Shown here in pieces: positions 8,619-16,697 of a stretch of DNA of 64,000 nucleotides. Every line of letters starts with the position of its first letter. The stretch's first letter is position 1. Position numbers and translations under genes: made by a program. This DNA comes from Collinsella sp. AM33-4BH (GTDB lineage: Bacteria > Actinomycetota > Coriobacteriia > Coriobacteriales > Coriobacteriaceae): assembly GCF_003469205.1 (NCBI RefSeq), contig NZ_QSIN01000003.1, positions 89,519 to 153,518 of the forward strand. Direction: 5' to 3'. The notes below the pieces were generated by a model. That model had not been told where the DNA came from, did not search any database, and saw only the letters and a program-made list of their open reading frames with translations.

Positions 8619-9953
8619 TTACTCAGCAGCCTCCTCAAGCTCGGAGACATCAAACTCAAAGTCGTTACCCGGTAGGATGGCATTGAGCACAATGCCCACC
8701 AGCGAACCCACGGCAAGACCCGAAAGCGAAATGGTCACGCCGCCCAGCTCCAACACGATAGCACCGGCAGTGCTGTAAGCAATGCCGAGTGAAAGCACCA
8801 GCACCAGAGCGGCCACCAGCACGTTGCGGTTGTTCTGGAAATCGACCTGGTTCTCGATGAGGTTACGCACACCTACCGCACTGATCATGCCATAGAGCAC
8901 GAGTGACACGCCGCCGATCACACACGCCGGCATGGCCGCAATGACAGCCGCGAACTTGGGGCAGAACGAGAGCACAATGGCGCAACACGCGGCAATGCGA
9001 ATCACGCGCGGGTCAAACACACGCGTCAGGGCAAGCACACCGGTGTTCTCGCCATAGGTGGTGTTAGCCGGAGCGCCAAAGAGCGATGCGAGAATGGTCG
9101 CCAGGCCATCGCCAAGCAGGGTGCGATGCAGGCCGGGATCGGCAATGTAGTTGCGCTCGCAAGTCGAGCCGATAGCGGAGATATCACCAATATGCTCGAT
9201 CATAGTCGCAAAGGCCAGCGGCATAATGGTGATGATGGCCGTCGTGGCAAGACCGCTATCGAACTGCGGGCCAAAGAGCGCAAACACGGTGTTGTCCCAC
9301 ACGATGGGAAGACCGACCCACGGCGCGGCGGCAACGCCCGAGAAATCAACCTCGCCGAGCGCGGCGGCAACGGCATAGCTCACCACAACACCCAGCAGAA
9401 TCGGCACGATATTGACCATGCCGCGGCCCCAGATGTTGCAGATGACGATCACAGCCACAGCGACAACGGCAACAAGCCAATTGGTCTGGCAGTTAGCGAT
9501 GGCAGAGCTTGCCAAGATTAGGCCGATCGAAATGACGATGGGGCCGGTCACCACCGGCGGAAAGAAGCGCATGACGCGCTTGGCGCCAAACGCGCGGAAC
9601 AGGGCCGCCAGCACCGGATAGAGCAGGCCGGCACAAGCTACGCCCAGGCAAGCGTAGGGCAAAAGCTCGGCCTCGCCGTTGGGCGCGATTGCGGCATAAC
9701 CGACAATAAAGGCAAACGACGAGCCCAAGAAGGCCGGCACCTTACCGCGCGACAGGAAGTGGAACAGCAGCGTGCCCAAGCCGGCAAACAAAAGCGTTGC
9801 CGACACCGAGAGACCGGTGAGCACGGGCACCAACACCGTGGCGCCAAACATGGCAAATAGATGCTGCAGACCGAGTAGGAACATGCGCGGGCGGCCGAGC
9901 GATGACGCATCGTAGATGGCATCGGCGACGGCGGGCGTCGAAGACTGGGACAT
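8619..9953 (-). CDS. uraA: Uracil permease, NCS2 nucleobase-cation symporter
   Basis: The 444-residue membrane protein has about 14 hydrophobic segments. Near residue 20 is G-L-Q-H-L-F-A-M-F, and the UraA-type stretch E-H-I-G-D-I-S-A-I followed by G-A-P-A-N-T-T-Y-G-E-N is present. The His and Glu of E-H-I-G-D and the N-T-T-Y-G-E-N loop belong to the substrate site of the uracil:H+ symporter family. The start is the ATG at 9953 with AAAGGA upstream; 75 upstream codons in the same frame have no family similarity. It lies downstream of the MetE-like gene on the same strand, about 120 bp away, and probably has its own promoter (a TACAAT lies at 10023-10028 on the minus strand). Uracil is the most likely substrate, with xanthine less likely. 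Confidence 0.85.
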   Translation of the reverse strand: MSQSSTPAVADAIYDASSLGRPRMFLLGLQHLFAMFGATVLVPVLTGLSVSATLLFAGLGTLLFHFLSRGKVPAFLGSSFAFIVGYAAIAPNGEAELLPYACLGVACAGLLYPVLAALFRAFGAKRVMRFFPPVVTGPIVISIGLILASSAIANCQTNWLVAVVAVAVIVICNIWGRGMVNIVPILLGVVVSYAVAAALGEVDFSGVAAAPWVGLPIVWDNTVFALFGPQFDSGLATTAIITIMPLAFATMIEHIGDISAIGSTCERNYIADPGLHRTLLGDGLATILASLFGAPANTTYGENTGVLALTRVFDPRVIRIAACCAIVLSFCPKFAAVIAAMPACVIGGVSLVLYGMISAVGVRNLIENQVDFQNNRNVLVAALVLVLSLGIAYSTAGAIVLELGGVTISLSGLAVGSLVGIVLNAILPGNDFEFDVSELEEAAE

Positions 9954-10075
9954 GGATGTCCTTTCGAATGGAAGGGCGATCGGGCATATTGGATAACCTG
10001 CCCGAACGATACGATCCGAACCATTGTACGCGATACGCAGTGCCTCGCACGCGCCGCCACCTGCAAACGCTAGCG

Positions 10076-11209
10076 CTATTTCCAAACGCGTTCGGCGATG
10101 CGCCTGACCAGCGCGATCTTCGCCCACTGCTCGTCCTCGGTCAGCTTGTTGCCAATCTCGCAGCTGGCAAAGCCACACTGCGGAGACAGATACAGGTTCT
10201 CGAGCGGAACATACTTTGCAGCCTCGTGAATACGCTCAACGATGGCATCCTCATCCTCAAGCTCAGCGGCCTTGGTGGTCACTAGGCCCAACACGACCTT
10301 CTTGCCGGGGGCAACATACTTCAGCGGCTCAAAGCCACCGGCGCGCGGTGTATCGAACTCAAGGTAGAACGCATCGACGTTCTCGTGTGCGAACAGATAC
10401 GGCGCGATGGGGTCGTAGCCGCCCTCGAAGGCATAGGTAGAGTGGTAATTACCACGGCACACATGCGTGTTGATGACCAGGTCGTCGGGCTTGCCCGCGA
10501 TGGCGGCGTTGTTGAGCGCCACGCCCAGCTCGGACACCTTTTGCAGGTCGACCGGGCTCATACCAGTCTTTGCCACAAAGTCGGTATCGCAATAGATCCC
10601 CCAGGTGCAGTCATCAAATTGGATGTTGCGACAGCCCGCGGCATACAGGTCGGCGATCACCGTGCGGTATGCCGCCGCGATGGCGTCGACGAGCTCTTCG
10701 TCGGTCTTGTAGACAGCGTGCAGACTCTCCTGCTGGCCATCACAGCGGTCGAGCGTGACTTCGGAGAACGTCTGGATCGGCGCCGGAATGGTCTGGCGCG
10801 CAACCTGGCCCTCGCCCTCAAGCACCTTGACAAACTTAAAGTGCTCGACGAAGGGGTGGTTCTCGCCGCTGATGGGGCCGGTCACCACGGCGGTGTCAGC
10901 CGTGGTCTCCTCGTCGTGGAACATATAGCCCGTACGCGAGGTGCGGCGTTCAATGCCGTTGAGCCCCCACATAAAGTCGAGGTGCCAGTAACTGCGACGA
11001 AACTCGCCATCGGTAATCACCTGCAGGCCAGCGGCCTTTTGCTTTGCCACCAAATCGCGAATGGCATCGTCCTCGACGGCCTTAAGCCCCTCGGCATCAA
11101 GCGTGCCTGCCGCATAGGCAGCGCGGGCGTCCTTTACGGCCTGCGGACGAAGAAAGCTGCCGACGATATCGGCGCGAAACGGCGCGTTCGGTTGAATCGA
11201 AGTGCTCAT
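10076..11209 (-). CDS. MetE C-terminal-like methyltransferase (cobalamin-independent methionine synthase II family)
   Basis: The 377-residue protein matches the stand-alone catalytic half of MetE (YxjG/YxjH type), which moves a methyl group to a thiol such as homocysteine. Zinc-site residues are visible: His and Cys in N-T-H-V-C-R-G-N, and a late Cys in S-P-Q-C-G-F-A-S. The N-terminal D-I-V-G-S-F-L-R-P and T-D-G-E-F-R-R are typical of the family. The start ATG at 11209 is preceded by GGGAGA. The protein lacks the N-terminal MetE domain, as expected for this subgroup; the methyl donor is uncertain. The 155 bp upstream, next to a LysR gene on the same strand, contains a perfect 8+8 palindrome that may control this gene. 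Confidence 0.8.
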   Translation of the reverse strand: MSTSIQPNAPFRADIVGSFLRPQAVKDARAAYAAGTLDAEGLKAVEDDAIRDLVAKQKAAGLQVITDGEFRRSYWHLDFMWGLNGIERRTSRTGYMFHDEETTADTAVVTGPISGENHPFVEHFKFVKVLEGEGQVARQTIPAPIQTFSEVTLDRCDGQQESLHAVYKTDEELVDAIAAAYRTVIADLYAAGCRNIQFDDCTWGIYCDTDFVAKTGMSPVDLQKVSELGVALNNAAIAGKPDDLVINTHVCRGNYHSTYAFEGGYDPIAPYLFAHENVDAFYLEFDTPRAGGFEPLKYVAPGKKVVLGLVTTKAAELEDEDAIVERIHEAAKYVPLENLYLSPQCGFASCEIGNKLTEDEQWAKIALVRRIAERVWK

Positions 11210-11295
11210 GGATATCTCCCTTTGCATTGGTTGCTTTACTGGGACAGAGTATGAGCGCTCATATGGCCATCGTAAAATATATGTTTATAACAGTT

Positions 11296-11318
11296 TGATA
11301 TAGATGCTTCCTATATCA
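11296..11318. promoter_or_regulatory. Palindrome, candidate LysR-type operator
   Basis: TGATATAG and CTATATCA form a perfect inverted repeat with a 7-nt spacer, in the AT-rich gap between the LysR gene and the MetE-like gene. It has the AT-rich dyad form expected for LysR-family binding sites (T-N11-A), and no gene explains it. Function is inferred from position only. Confidence 0.5.
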
Positions 11319-11364
11319 GCTAGGACTGCCATAAAGAGATTTGATCCGTGCAGAACGCAGCAGC

Positions 11365-12261
11365 TTAGATGTGCTGACGAATCGCGTCAATATAGGCCCG
11401 ACCGTAGCGCGTGAGCGTCGTGTTCTTGCGCGTGATGATGCCAATCTCCATGTACTCGTCCACATCGAGCGGAATGGAGATAATACCCGGCCCGTTGAGC
11501 TCGTGGCTGATCACGCCCGAACACACCGTGTAGCCGTTGAGGCCCATGGCCAGGTTGAACAACGTCGCACGGTCACGTACGCGGATATTCTTGCGACGCT
11601 CAAAGGTCGAGGTCAGTTCCTCGGAATAGTAAAACGAGTTATAGCTGCCCTGCTCGTAGGACAGGAACGGGTAGTCTTCCAAGTCCTCGAGCGTCACGCT
11701 CGAGCGGCCCGCCAGCGGATGGTCTGCGCACACGAAGACATGCGGCGTGGCGCAGAAGAGTCCCTCGAATACGAGCTCGTTGGCGGCAAGCATGCGCTCG
11801 ATAACCTCGCGGTTATGCTCGGATAAGTATAGGATGCCCAGTTCGCTTTTCATATGCGCGACATCCTCGATAATCTCGTGAGTCTGCTCCTCGCGCAGGG
11901 TAAAGTCGTAACGCGTGGCATCGAACTCGCGGATCACGTCGACAAACGCGTTAACGGCAAAGGAATAATGCTGGCAGCTCACACTAAAGTGCGGCACCTG
12001 CTCGGATGCGCCCTTGTACTTGCCCTCGAGCAGGTCGGCCTGGTCGAGCACCTGGCGCGCATAGCCCAAGAAGGTCTCGCCTTCCTCGGACACAACGACG
12101 CCCTTGTTAGTGCGCTCAAAGATATGCACACCCATCTCGTTTTCGAGATCGCGAATCGATGCGGTAATCGAAGGCTGCGACACAAAGAGCCGGCGCGAGG
12201 CCTCGGTAATGCTGCCGCATTCGGCAACTTTGACGACATATCTGAGCTGCTGGAGCTTCAT
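11365..12261 (-). CDS. LysR-family transcriptional regulator
   Basis: The 298-residue protein begins M-K-L-Q-Q-L-R-Y with a winged helix-turn-helix at about residues 1-60 (S-I-T-E-A-S-R-R-L-F-V-S-Q-P-S-I-T) and continues as a type-2 periplasmic-binding effector domain. The start ATG at 12261 has AAGGAG 7 nt upstream. It lies 10 nt downstream of the HAD phosphatase gene, so the two are probably cotranscribed. The MetE-like gene follows on the same strand after a gap that holds a dyad. It may regulate that gene in response to a sulfur or methionine-related ligand (inference). The T-N-K-G-V motif around residue 52 is typical of the CysB/Cbl-like and YtlI-like wings but not diagnostic. Confidence 0.85.
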   Translation of the reverse strand: MKLQQLRYVVKVAECGSITEASRRLFVSQPSITASIRDLENEMGVHIFERTNKGVVVSEEGETFLGYARQVLDQADLLEGKYKGASEQVPHFSVSCQHYSFAVNAFVDVIREFDATRYDFTLREEQTHEIIEDVAHMKSELGILYLSEHNREVIERMLAANELVFEGLFCATPHVFVCADHPLAGRSSVTLEDLEDYPFLSYEQGSYNSFYYSEELTSTFERRKNIRVRDRATLFNLAMGLNGYTVCSGVISHELNGPGIISIPLDVDEYMEIGIITRKNTTLTRYGRAYIDAIRQHI

Positions 12262-12271
12262 GGCTGTCTCC

Positions 12272-13180
12272 TTAGCTGTTCGTGAGATTCGCGTCGGCAG
12301 TACCCGGCAGGCGCATAAACGACGGCATCTCCCCCGTCGCGGCGCAGGCGGCAATCTGATGCAGAGCCCCGGCAACCGCATCATCTGCCGCAGCGCCGAT
12401 ATGCCAGCGCGCGGCAGCCGTGACGGCCTCGTTGGCATTGGCGACTGCAACGGAGTTGGGAACGGCATCGATCATGGGCAGATCGTTATCGGAATCACCA
12501 AATACGGCCACCTCATCGGGCGTCAGGCCCAAAGCGCGCGCCAGCTCCAGCGCAGCGCAGCCCTTGTCCCAACCGGCCGGGAGAATATCGAATAGGCGCA
12601 CGCGGTTGTTGGGAAACACAAGCGAGAGCTCCGGCACCTCGGCGGCAATGCGGTCGCGCAGCTCAGCGAGCTCTTCGCGCGAGCGGGCGCTCCAGATATT
12701 CGCCTTGTATACCGGGGCATCATCGACAACAGGACGGCACGGAGCCTCTTCGCCTTTGAGCCATGCGTTGCCGCCCGACTCCATGGCGCGACGCACGCGC
12801 TCGGGGTCGCTCGTCACGCAATAGGCATCGTTATCCCAAAAGTCGTCACCCAGGCTGTAGACCTTTAGATAGGTATCGTCGGTCTCTTGCTCGAGGTAAT
12901 CGGCCAGACGCATCAGGGCATCGTTGTCGGTCGCGCGCGAGGCGGCCGCCTGACCGTCGACAAACATGACCTGGCCGTTGCAGAACGCACCGGTCGAAAA
13001 GCACTCGGAACGATTTTTGAACATCCAGCCCATCGCGGACGGCTGGCGACCCGAAACCGGGCCAAAGTGCAGACCCGCCGCCTGCATGGCATGAATGCCC
13101 TCGATGGCGTAGTCGCTGGCGCCGTCATGCCCGGCTGGAATCAGCGTATCGTCCATATCGGTCAGCACAAGTTTAATCAT
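12272..13180 (-). CDS. HAD-superfamily (Cof-type) phosphatase
   Basis: The 302-residue protein starts M-I-K-L-V-L-T-D-M-D-D-T-L. This contains HAD motif I (DxDxT, nucleophile Asp8 and acid Asp10). Motif II is probably the Ser of G-P-V-S-G-R. A Lys precedes the late G-D-S-D-N-D-L-P-M motif IV. Between them is the large C2-type cap, which places it in the Cof/YidA group of sugar-phosphate or nucleotide phosphatases. The start ATG at 13180 has GGGGA upstream. It is the first gene of a pair with the LysR regulator. Substrate unknown. Confidence 0.8.
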   Translation of the reverse strand: MIKLVLTDMDDTLIPAGHDGASDYAIEGIHAMQAAGLHFGPVSGRQPSAMGWMFKNRSECFSTGAFCNGQVMFVDGQAAASRATDNDALMRLADYLEQETDDTYLKVYSLGDDFWDNDAYCVTSDPERVRRAMESGGNAWLKGEEAPCRPVVDDAPVYKANIWSARSREELAELRDRIAAEVPELSLVFPNNRVRLFDILPAGWDKGCAALELARALGLTPDEVAVFGDSDNDLPMIDAVPNSVAVANANEAVTAAARWHIGAAADDAVAGALHQIAACAATGEMPSFMRLPGTADANLTNS

Positions 13181-13242
13181 AGAGTCCCCATTCGTTTCAA
13201 CCCCATCAATTGTACCGATGCGTTAGTATAGGGAGCAACAGA

Positions 13243-13345
13243 TTCGATGCGGGAGTGCCGGCGGTGCAAACCACAAGGCTGAGAGGGCATGGGGCCCAAT
13301 CCTTTGAACCTGTCAGTTAATGCTGGCGTAGGGAGCATGCCGCCT
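13243..13345 (+). ncRNA. TPP riboswitch (THI element)
   Basis: Conserved aptamer pieces appear in order: G-G-G-A-G-T-G-C-C, then G-G-C-T-G-A-G-A-G-G-G at 13278-13288, then C-C-T-T-T-G-A-A-C-C-T-G at 13300-13311, then A-G-T-T-A-A-T-G-C-T-G-G-C-G-T-A-G-G-G-A. A terminator stem follows directly, and the next gene is thiM. Binding of thiamin diphosphate should favour termination. Confidence 0.95.
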
Positions 13346-13350
13346 TTTGA

Positions 13351-13384
13351 GGGGCGCTGTCTATGCACAGCGCCCCTTTTCTAT
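13351..13384 (+). terminator. Riboswitch-controlled terminator
   Basis: A perfect 10-bp stem (GGGGCGCTGT with ACAGCGCCCC) with a CTATGC loop and TTTTCT tail lies right after the TPP aptamer and before the thiM ribosome binding site. This makes it the likely expression platform. Confidence 0.85.
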
Positions 13385-13402
13385 GCCAAGGAGGCATGTG
13401 CA

Positions 13403-14242
13403 GTGATTGATTCGGAACAGCTTAAGCAAGACGTGGTCAAGGCAGTGGAGAAGATTCGCGCCACCAATCCGATGGCGGGCTCCATCACCAACACGGTGAC
13501 GATCGACTTTGTCGCCAACGCGCAGCTCGCCGTGGGCGGATCGGCCGCCATGGTCTATCTGCCCGACGAGGGCGAGGCGCTCGTTGCCGGCGGCGGCGCC
13601 ATCTATCTGAACATGGGCACACTCTTCCCCATCTACGAGCAGACGATTCCCCGCGCGGCCAAGGCGGCACACGACGCCGGCAAGCCCTGGGTGCTCGATC
13701 CGGTGGGCCTGGGCATCGGCAGCCTGCGCACCCAACTGGTAAACGAACTCAAGCAGTACAAACCCGCCATCGTGCGCGGCAATGCCTCCGAGATTATCGC
13801 GCTCGCCGGCCTGTGGGGCCTTGAGGGCGAAGCGGCCGATCTGAGTCGCGTGCGCGGTGTCGATACCACCGACACGGTAGACGCCGCCCGCGGCGCCGCC
13901 GTGGCGCTCGCCCGCTACACCGGCGGCGCCGTTGTGGTCTCGGGCGAAGTCGACCTGATTACCGACGGCACGACCGTGGCCAAGTCCCACGGCGGCAGCC
14001 CGCTCATGTCCAAAATCACCGGCTGCGGTTGCTCGCAGGGCGGCGTGCTGGCCGTGTATGCCTGCGCCGCCGACCCGTTTACGGCGGCCATCTGCGGCAC
14101 CGCCGCCTACAACGTTGCCGGCACGCGTGCCGCCGCCGTTGCCGATGCCCCGGCAAGCTTTAAGGTCGCCTTTATCGACGAGCTCTACCGCGCAACCGCC
14201 CAAGACATCGCCGATAACCGACTCGAGCTCGAGGAGGCATAA
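13403..14242 (+). CDS. thiM: Hydroxyethylthiazole kinase ThiM
   Basis: The enzyme phosphorylates the thiazole moiety 4-methyl-5-(2-hydroxyethyl)thiazole in thiamin salvage. The 279-residue protein has the family segments N-x-V-T-I-D-F-V-A-N, V-L-D-P-V-G, N-A-S-E-I and the late G-C-G-C-S anion-hole region (T-G-C-G-C-S-Q-G-G). The start is GTG at 13403, 8 nt after AAGGAGG at 13388-13394; an ATG overlapping this region is out of frame. It is the first gene of the thiM-yqgV-like-thiE operon under the TPP riboswitch, and the next gene starts 3 nt after its stop. Confidence 0.92.
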   Translation: MIDSEQLKQDVVKAVEKIRATNPMAGSITNTVTIDFVANAQLAVGGSAAMVYLPDEGEALVAGGGAIYLNMGTLFPIYEQTIPRAAKAAHDAGKPWVLDPVGLGIGSLRTQLVNELKQYKPAIVRGNASEIIALAGLWGLEGEAADLSRVRGVDTTDTVDAARGAAVALARYTGGAVVVSGEVDLITDGTTVAKSHGGSPLMSKITGCGCSQGGVLAVYACAADPFTAAICGTAAYNVAGTRAAAVADAPASFKVAFIDELYRATAQDIADNRLELEEA

Positions 14243-14245
14243 GCC

Positions 14246-14587
14246 ATGTCCGAACCCGCAACCAACGCCGGCATGAACACGCTCGTCGCCGTGGCCATCG
14301 CCCCGTGCGGCACCGGCGATGAGCTGTCCGCCAAGGTCGCCGAGGTCGTGCGCGTCATTCGCGAGAGCGGCCTTCCCAACCGCACCACCTCGATGTTCAC
14401 CGAGATCGAGGGCGACTGGGACGAGGTCATGCAGGTCGTGCGCGACGCGACCTTTGTGTTGGCGAGCAAGGGCATCCGCACCGAAGTCGTGCTCAAAGCC
14501 GATATTCGACCCGGATTTACCGACACCATGACCGGCAAACTCGAGCGCATGGAAGCACAGATCAAGAAACAGGAGGAAGCACGATGA
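14246..14587 (+). CDS. Thiamin-binding protein of the YqgV/MTH1187 family
   Basis: The 113-residue protein matches the small DUF77-type family (MTH1187, YqgV, YkoF-like half), whose members form ferredoxin-like folds and bind thiamin. Seen here are V-A-V-A-I-A-P-C-G-T-G near residue 14, T-S-M-F-T-E-I-E-G-D-W-D-E-V at 47-60, and an amphipathic C-terminal helix (M-T-G-K-L-E-R-M-E). It sits between thiM and thiE and overlaps the thiE start by an ATGA. The context supports a role in thiamin or precursor handling, but it is not an established pathway enzyme. Confidence 0.8.
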   Translation: MSEPATNAGMNTLVAVAIAPCGTGDELSAKVAEVVRVIRESGLPNRTTSMFTEIEGDWDEVMQVVRDATFVLASKGIRTEVVLKADIRPGFTDTMTGKLERMEAQIKKQEEAR

Positions 14588-15279
14588 GCATCCGCGACAA
14601 CCTTGATATCTCGGCCTATCTGGTACTCGGTCCCGAAAACACGCTCGGGCGCCCCGTGGGCGATGTAGTGGCCCAGGCACTCGACGCCGGCTTTACCTGC
14701 ATCCAGGTGCGCTCCAAGGTGGCAAGTGCCCGCGAGATCATCGCGCTGACCGACGACGCCGCGCAGGCTATCGCTCAGGCCGGCAAGACCGGTCAGGTCG
14801 CCTTGCTGATCGACGACCGCTTTGACTGCGTGCTCGCCGCGCGCGAGCAGGGCATCGCTGTCGACGGCGTGCACGTGGGTCAGAGCGACATCCCCGTCGA
14901 GGTCTGTCGCAAGCTGCTGGGCCCCGATGCCATCGTGGGTCTTTCGGCCCGTTGCGAGGAGATGCTCGAGTACGTCAAGACCGCCGACATGAGCCTGGTC
15001 GACTACCTGGGCATCGGCCCGCTCCACGAGACCGAGACCAAGCGCGACTGCGGACGCGCGGCCGACGGCTCCATCATCACCAAGAGCTTTGAGGACCTGG
15101 CCGCACTCCACGCGGCAAGCCCCGTGCCCATCGTGGTGGGCGGCGGCGTCAAGACGGCCGACCTGCCGCAGCTCAAGGCCACCGGCGTCGACGGCTTCTT
15201 TGTGGTGAGCGCCGTCTGCAGCGCCGATGACCCCTACGTCGCGGCCAAGGAGCTCGTCGACACCTGGCAGCAGGCATAG
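14584..15279 (+). CDS. thiE: Thiamin-phosphate synthase ThiE
   Basis: The enzyme joins HMP diphosphate and thiazole phosphate to thiamin phosphate. This 231-residue TIM-barrel protein shows the family set: I-Q-V-R-S-K near residue 40, L-L-I-D-D-R-F-D (79-86), V-D-G-V-H-V-G-Q-S-D-I (97-107), V-G-L-S-A-R, L-G-I-G-P-L-H-E-T-E-T-K and the phosphate-binding V-G-G-G-V-K. The family usually has R-x-K in the first segment and G-P-x-F-x-T-x-T-K; small changes are seen, but the key Lys and Asp residues are kept. Translation is coupled to the preceding gene by a 4-nt overlap. No thiD or thiC is in the window. Confidence 0.92.
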   Translation: MSIRDNLDISAYLVLGPENTLGRPVGDVVAQALDAGFTCIQVRSKVASAREIIALTDDAAQAIAQAGKTGQVALLIDDRFDCVLAAREQGIAVDGVHVGQSDIPVEVCRKLLGPDAIVGLSARCEEMLEYVKTADMSLVDYLGIGPLHETETKRDCGRAADGSIITKSFEDLAALHAASPVPIVVGGGVKTADLPQLKATGVDGFFVVSAVCSADDPYVAAKELVDTWQQA

Positions 15280-15323
15280 ACATAGGCCGAGCAGCTACTC
15301 CGCAGCCTCATATCTTCAGCAAT

Positions 15324-15493
15324 GGAAAGCGCATCCCAGTTTGGACGTCCATTCCGGGATGCGCTTTCCGTATAGAGGGCCAGTGGGAAACTGCATCCCA
15401 TTCCAGACGCAAATTCTGGGACGCCGTTTCCAAAACCCTCCCGTCCGGGAAACTGCATCCCGTTCTGGGCGCCGATTCTGGGACGCGCTTTCC
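15324..15493. repeat. Three tandem hairpin repeats
   Basis: Three related palindromes start at 15324, 15385 and 15447, a pitch of about 61 nt; each is 46-47 nt long. Each has a GGAAA(G/C)(T/G)-type left arm containing GCATCCC and a right arm GGGA(T/C)GC(G/C)(G/C)TTTCC; the first has a perfect stem of about 14 bp. They lie between the convergent thiE and patatin genes and lack clear T tracts. They look like REP/BIME-type extragenic palindromes. Confidence 0.7.
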
Positions 15494-15503
15494 GCCGCAG
15501 CCC

Positions 15504-16373
15504 CTACCCCGCCAGGTAGGTCTCCAGCGCCGGCAAAGTCGCCTCCGCATCGTGGCGGCCGATCTGGTAGATGCGCTCGAGCTCATCGGGCTCGCGGCAC
15601 AGCGACGGCACCTTCACCGATTCGCTCGGCCGCACCACAAAGATCTCGCCGGCAGCCTCGCGACGTGCCAGGTCATCGAGCGTAGCATTGTAGACCTCAT
15701 GCCGATGCTCAAGCGCTGCGACAAACTCCGGGTAGTGACGGAACACACGACGCAGCATGGGCATCACGCTGTTGGGCTGCTTTACAAAGCCCGCCGGCTG
15801 CGTCAGCACCACCACGTTGCGGTCATAGCCCTGCGCAAACAGCCAAGCACTGGGAATGGAATCGGCCACGCCACCATCCAGATACTTGCGGCCCTCAATA
15901 GCAACGGGACGCGTTGCCACAGGGATCGCCGATGACGCCCGAATCCACTCGATATCGCGCTCGTCGCCATACGGCAGATCGTGATAGACGGCCTTGCCCG
16001 TCTCGATATCGGTACACACGCACGTAAACCGCATGGGGCAGGCACGATATGTCTCCAGGTCGATGGGATCGCGCTCGACGGGCACCTCATGATAGGCAAA
16101 ATCGGCATTGAACATGTCCCCTGTTCGCAACCAGCTCGTTACACTCGCATAGCGCTTGTCGGCGCAATAGGCCTTGTTGTAGCGGATGGCACGGCCGATC
16201 TGGCGCGATTTAAAGTTGTAGCCAAATGCCGCGCCCGCCGAGACACCCACCATATGGTCGCAAGTTAAGCCGCACTCCATCCATACGTCGAGCACGCCCG
16301 CCGTATACATACCGCGGTAGCCGCCTCCCTCGAGCGCGAGCCCCACCGTGCGCGTCGTATCTGGCTGCGTCAT
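15504..16373 (-). CDS. Patatin-like phospholipase
   Basis: The 289-residue protein has all parts of the patatin catalytic site: the oxyanion loop G-G-G-Y-R-G at residues 16-21, the nucleophile elbow G-V-S-A-G (Ser45) and the D-G-G motif (L-D-G-G-V-A-D, near residue 167), giving a Ser-Asp dyad. It belongs to the short bacterial RssA/YjjU-like group, which is predicted to hydrolyse phospholipids or lysophospholipids. No signal peptide is seen. The start ATG at 16373 has GGGGA upstream. It is transcribed away from the cyclic-di-GMP gene across a 324-bp AT-rich gap. Confidence 0.85.
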   Translation of the reverse strand: MTQPDTTRTVGLALEGGGYRGMYTAGVLDVWMECGLTCDHMVGVSAGAAFGYNFKSRQIGRAIRYNKAYCADKRYASVTSWLRTGDMFNADFAYHEVPVERDPIDLETYRACPMRFTCVCTDIETGKAVYHDLPYGDERDIEWIRASSAIPVATRPVAIEGRKYLDGGVADSIPSAWLFAQGYDRNVVVLTQPAGFVKQPNSVMPMLRRVFRHYPEFVAALEHRHEVYNATLDDLARREAAGEIFVVRPSESVKVPSLCREPDELERIYQIGRHDAEATLPALETYLAG

Positions 16374-16697
16374 GCGATCATCCCCGTTTCTGCGTTTTTA
16401 AACGGGACAAGTATACCCGTCAACATATATCGTCTCAGTCGCATTTTCATCGAACATCGCATCGTCGTGTTACCGCTTGGCAAATAATTGTCACCCATAG
16501 TATTGGCACCCCTATATAATTTTGTACTGTTGTTTATACTACTCAGCAGTTATCAACAGCGAACATTAGCCGGCAAAGTAACCCAACAACGCCGCAAGGC
16601 GGAGGCCTGGATACACGCAATACGCTGAGCAACGACGCGTGTACACAACGAGCTCGCCCGACGCAATCCGCCCCGACCTCAGAAAGCCGCTTAGAAC
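16374..16697. promoter_or_regulatory. Divergent AT-rich intergenic region
   Basis: This 324-bp gap separates the patatin gene (minus) from the GGDEF/EAL gene (plus). It is clearly AT-richer around 16480-16560 and contains a perfect TATAAT at 16515-16520 and a TATACT near 16535. I assume it holds promoters for both genes but cannot pair the -35 boxes with confidence. No ORF or RNA is recognised. Confidence 0.4.

Noticed and set aside
15324..15493. CRISPR array
   Set aside because: The three repeats are themselves whole hairpins with different loops, too few and too variable, and no cas gene is present.
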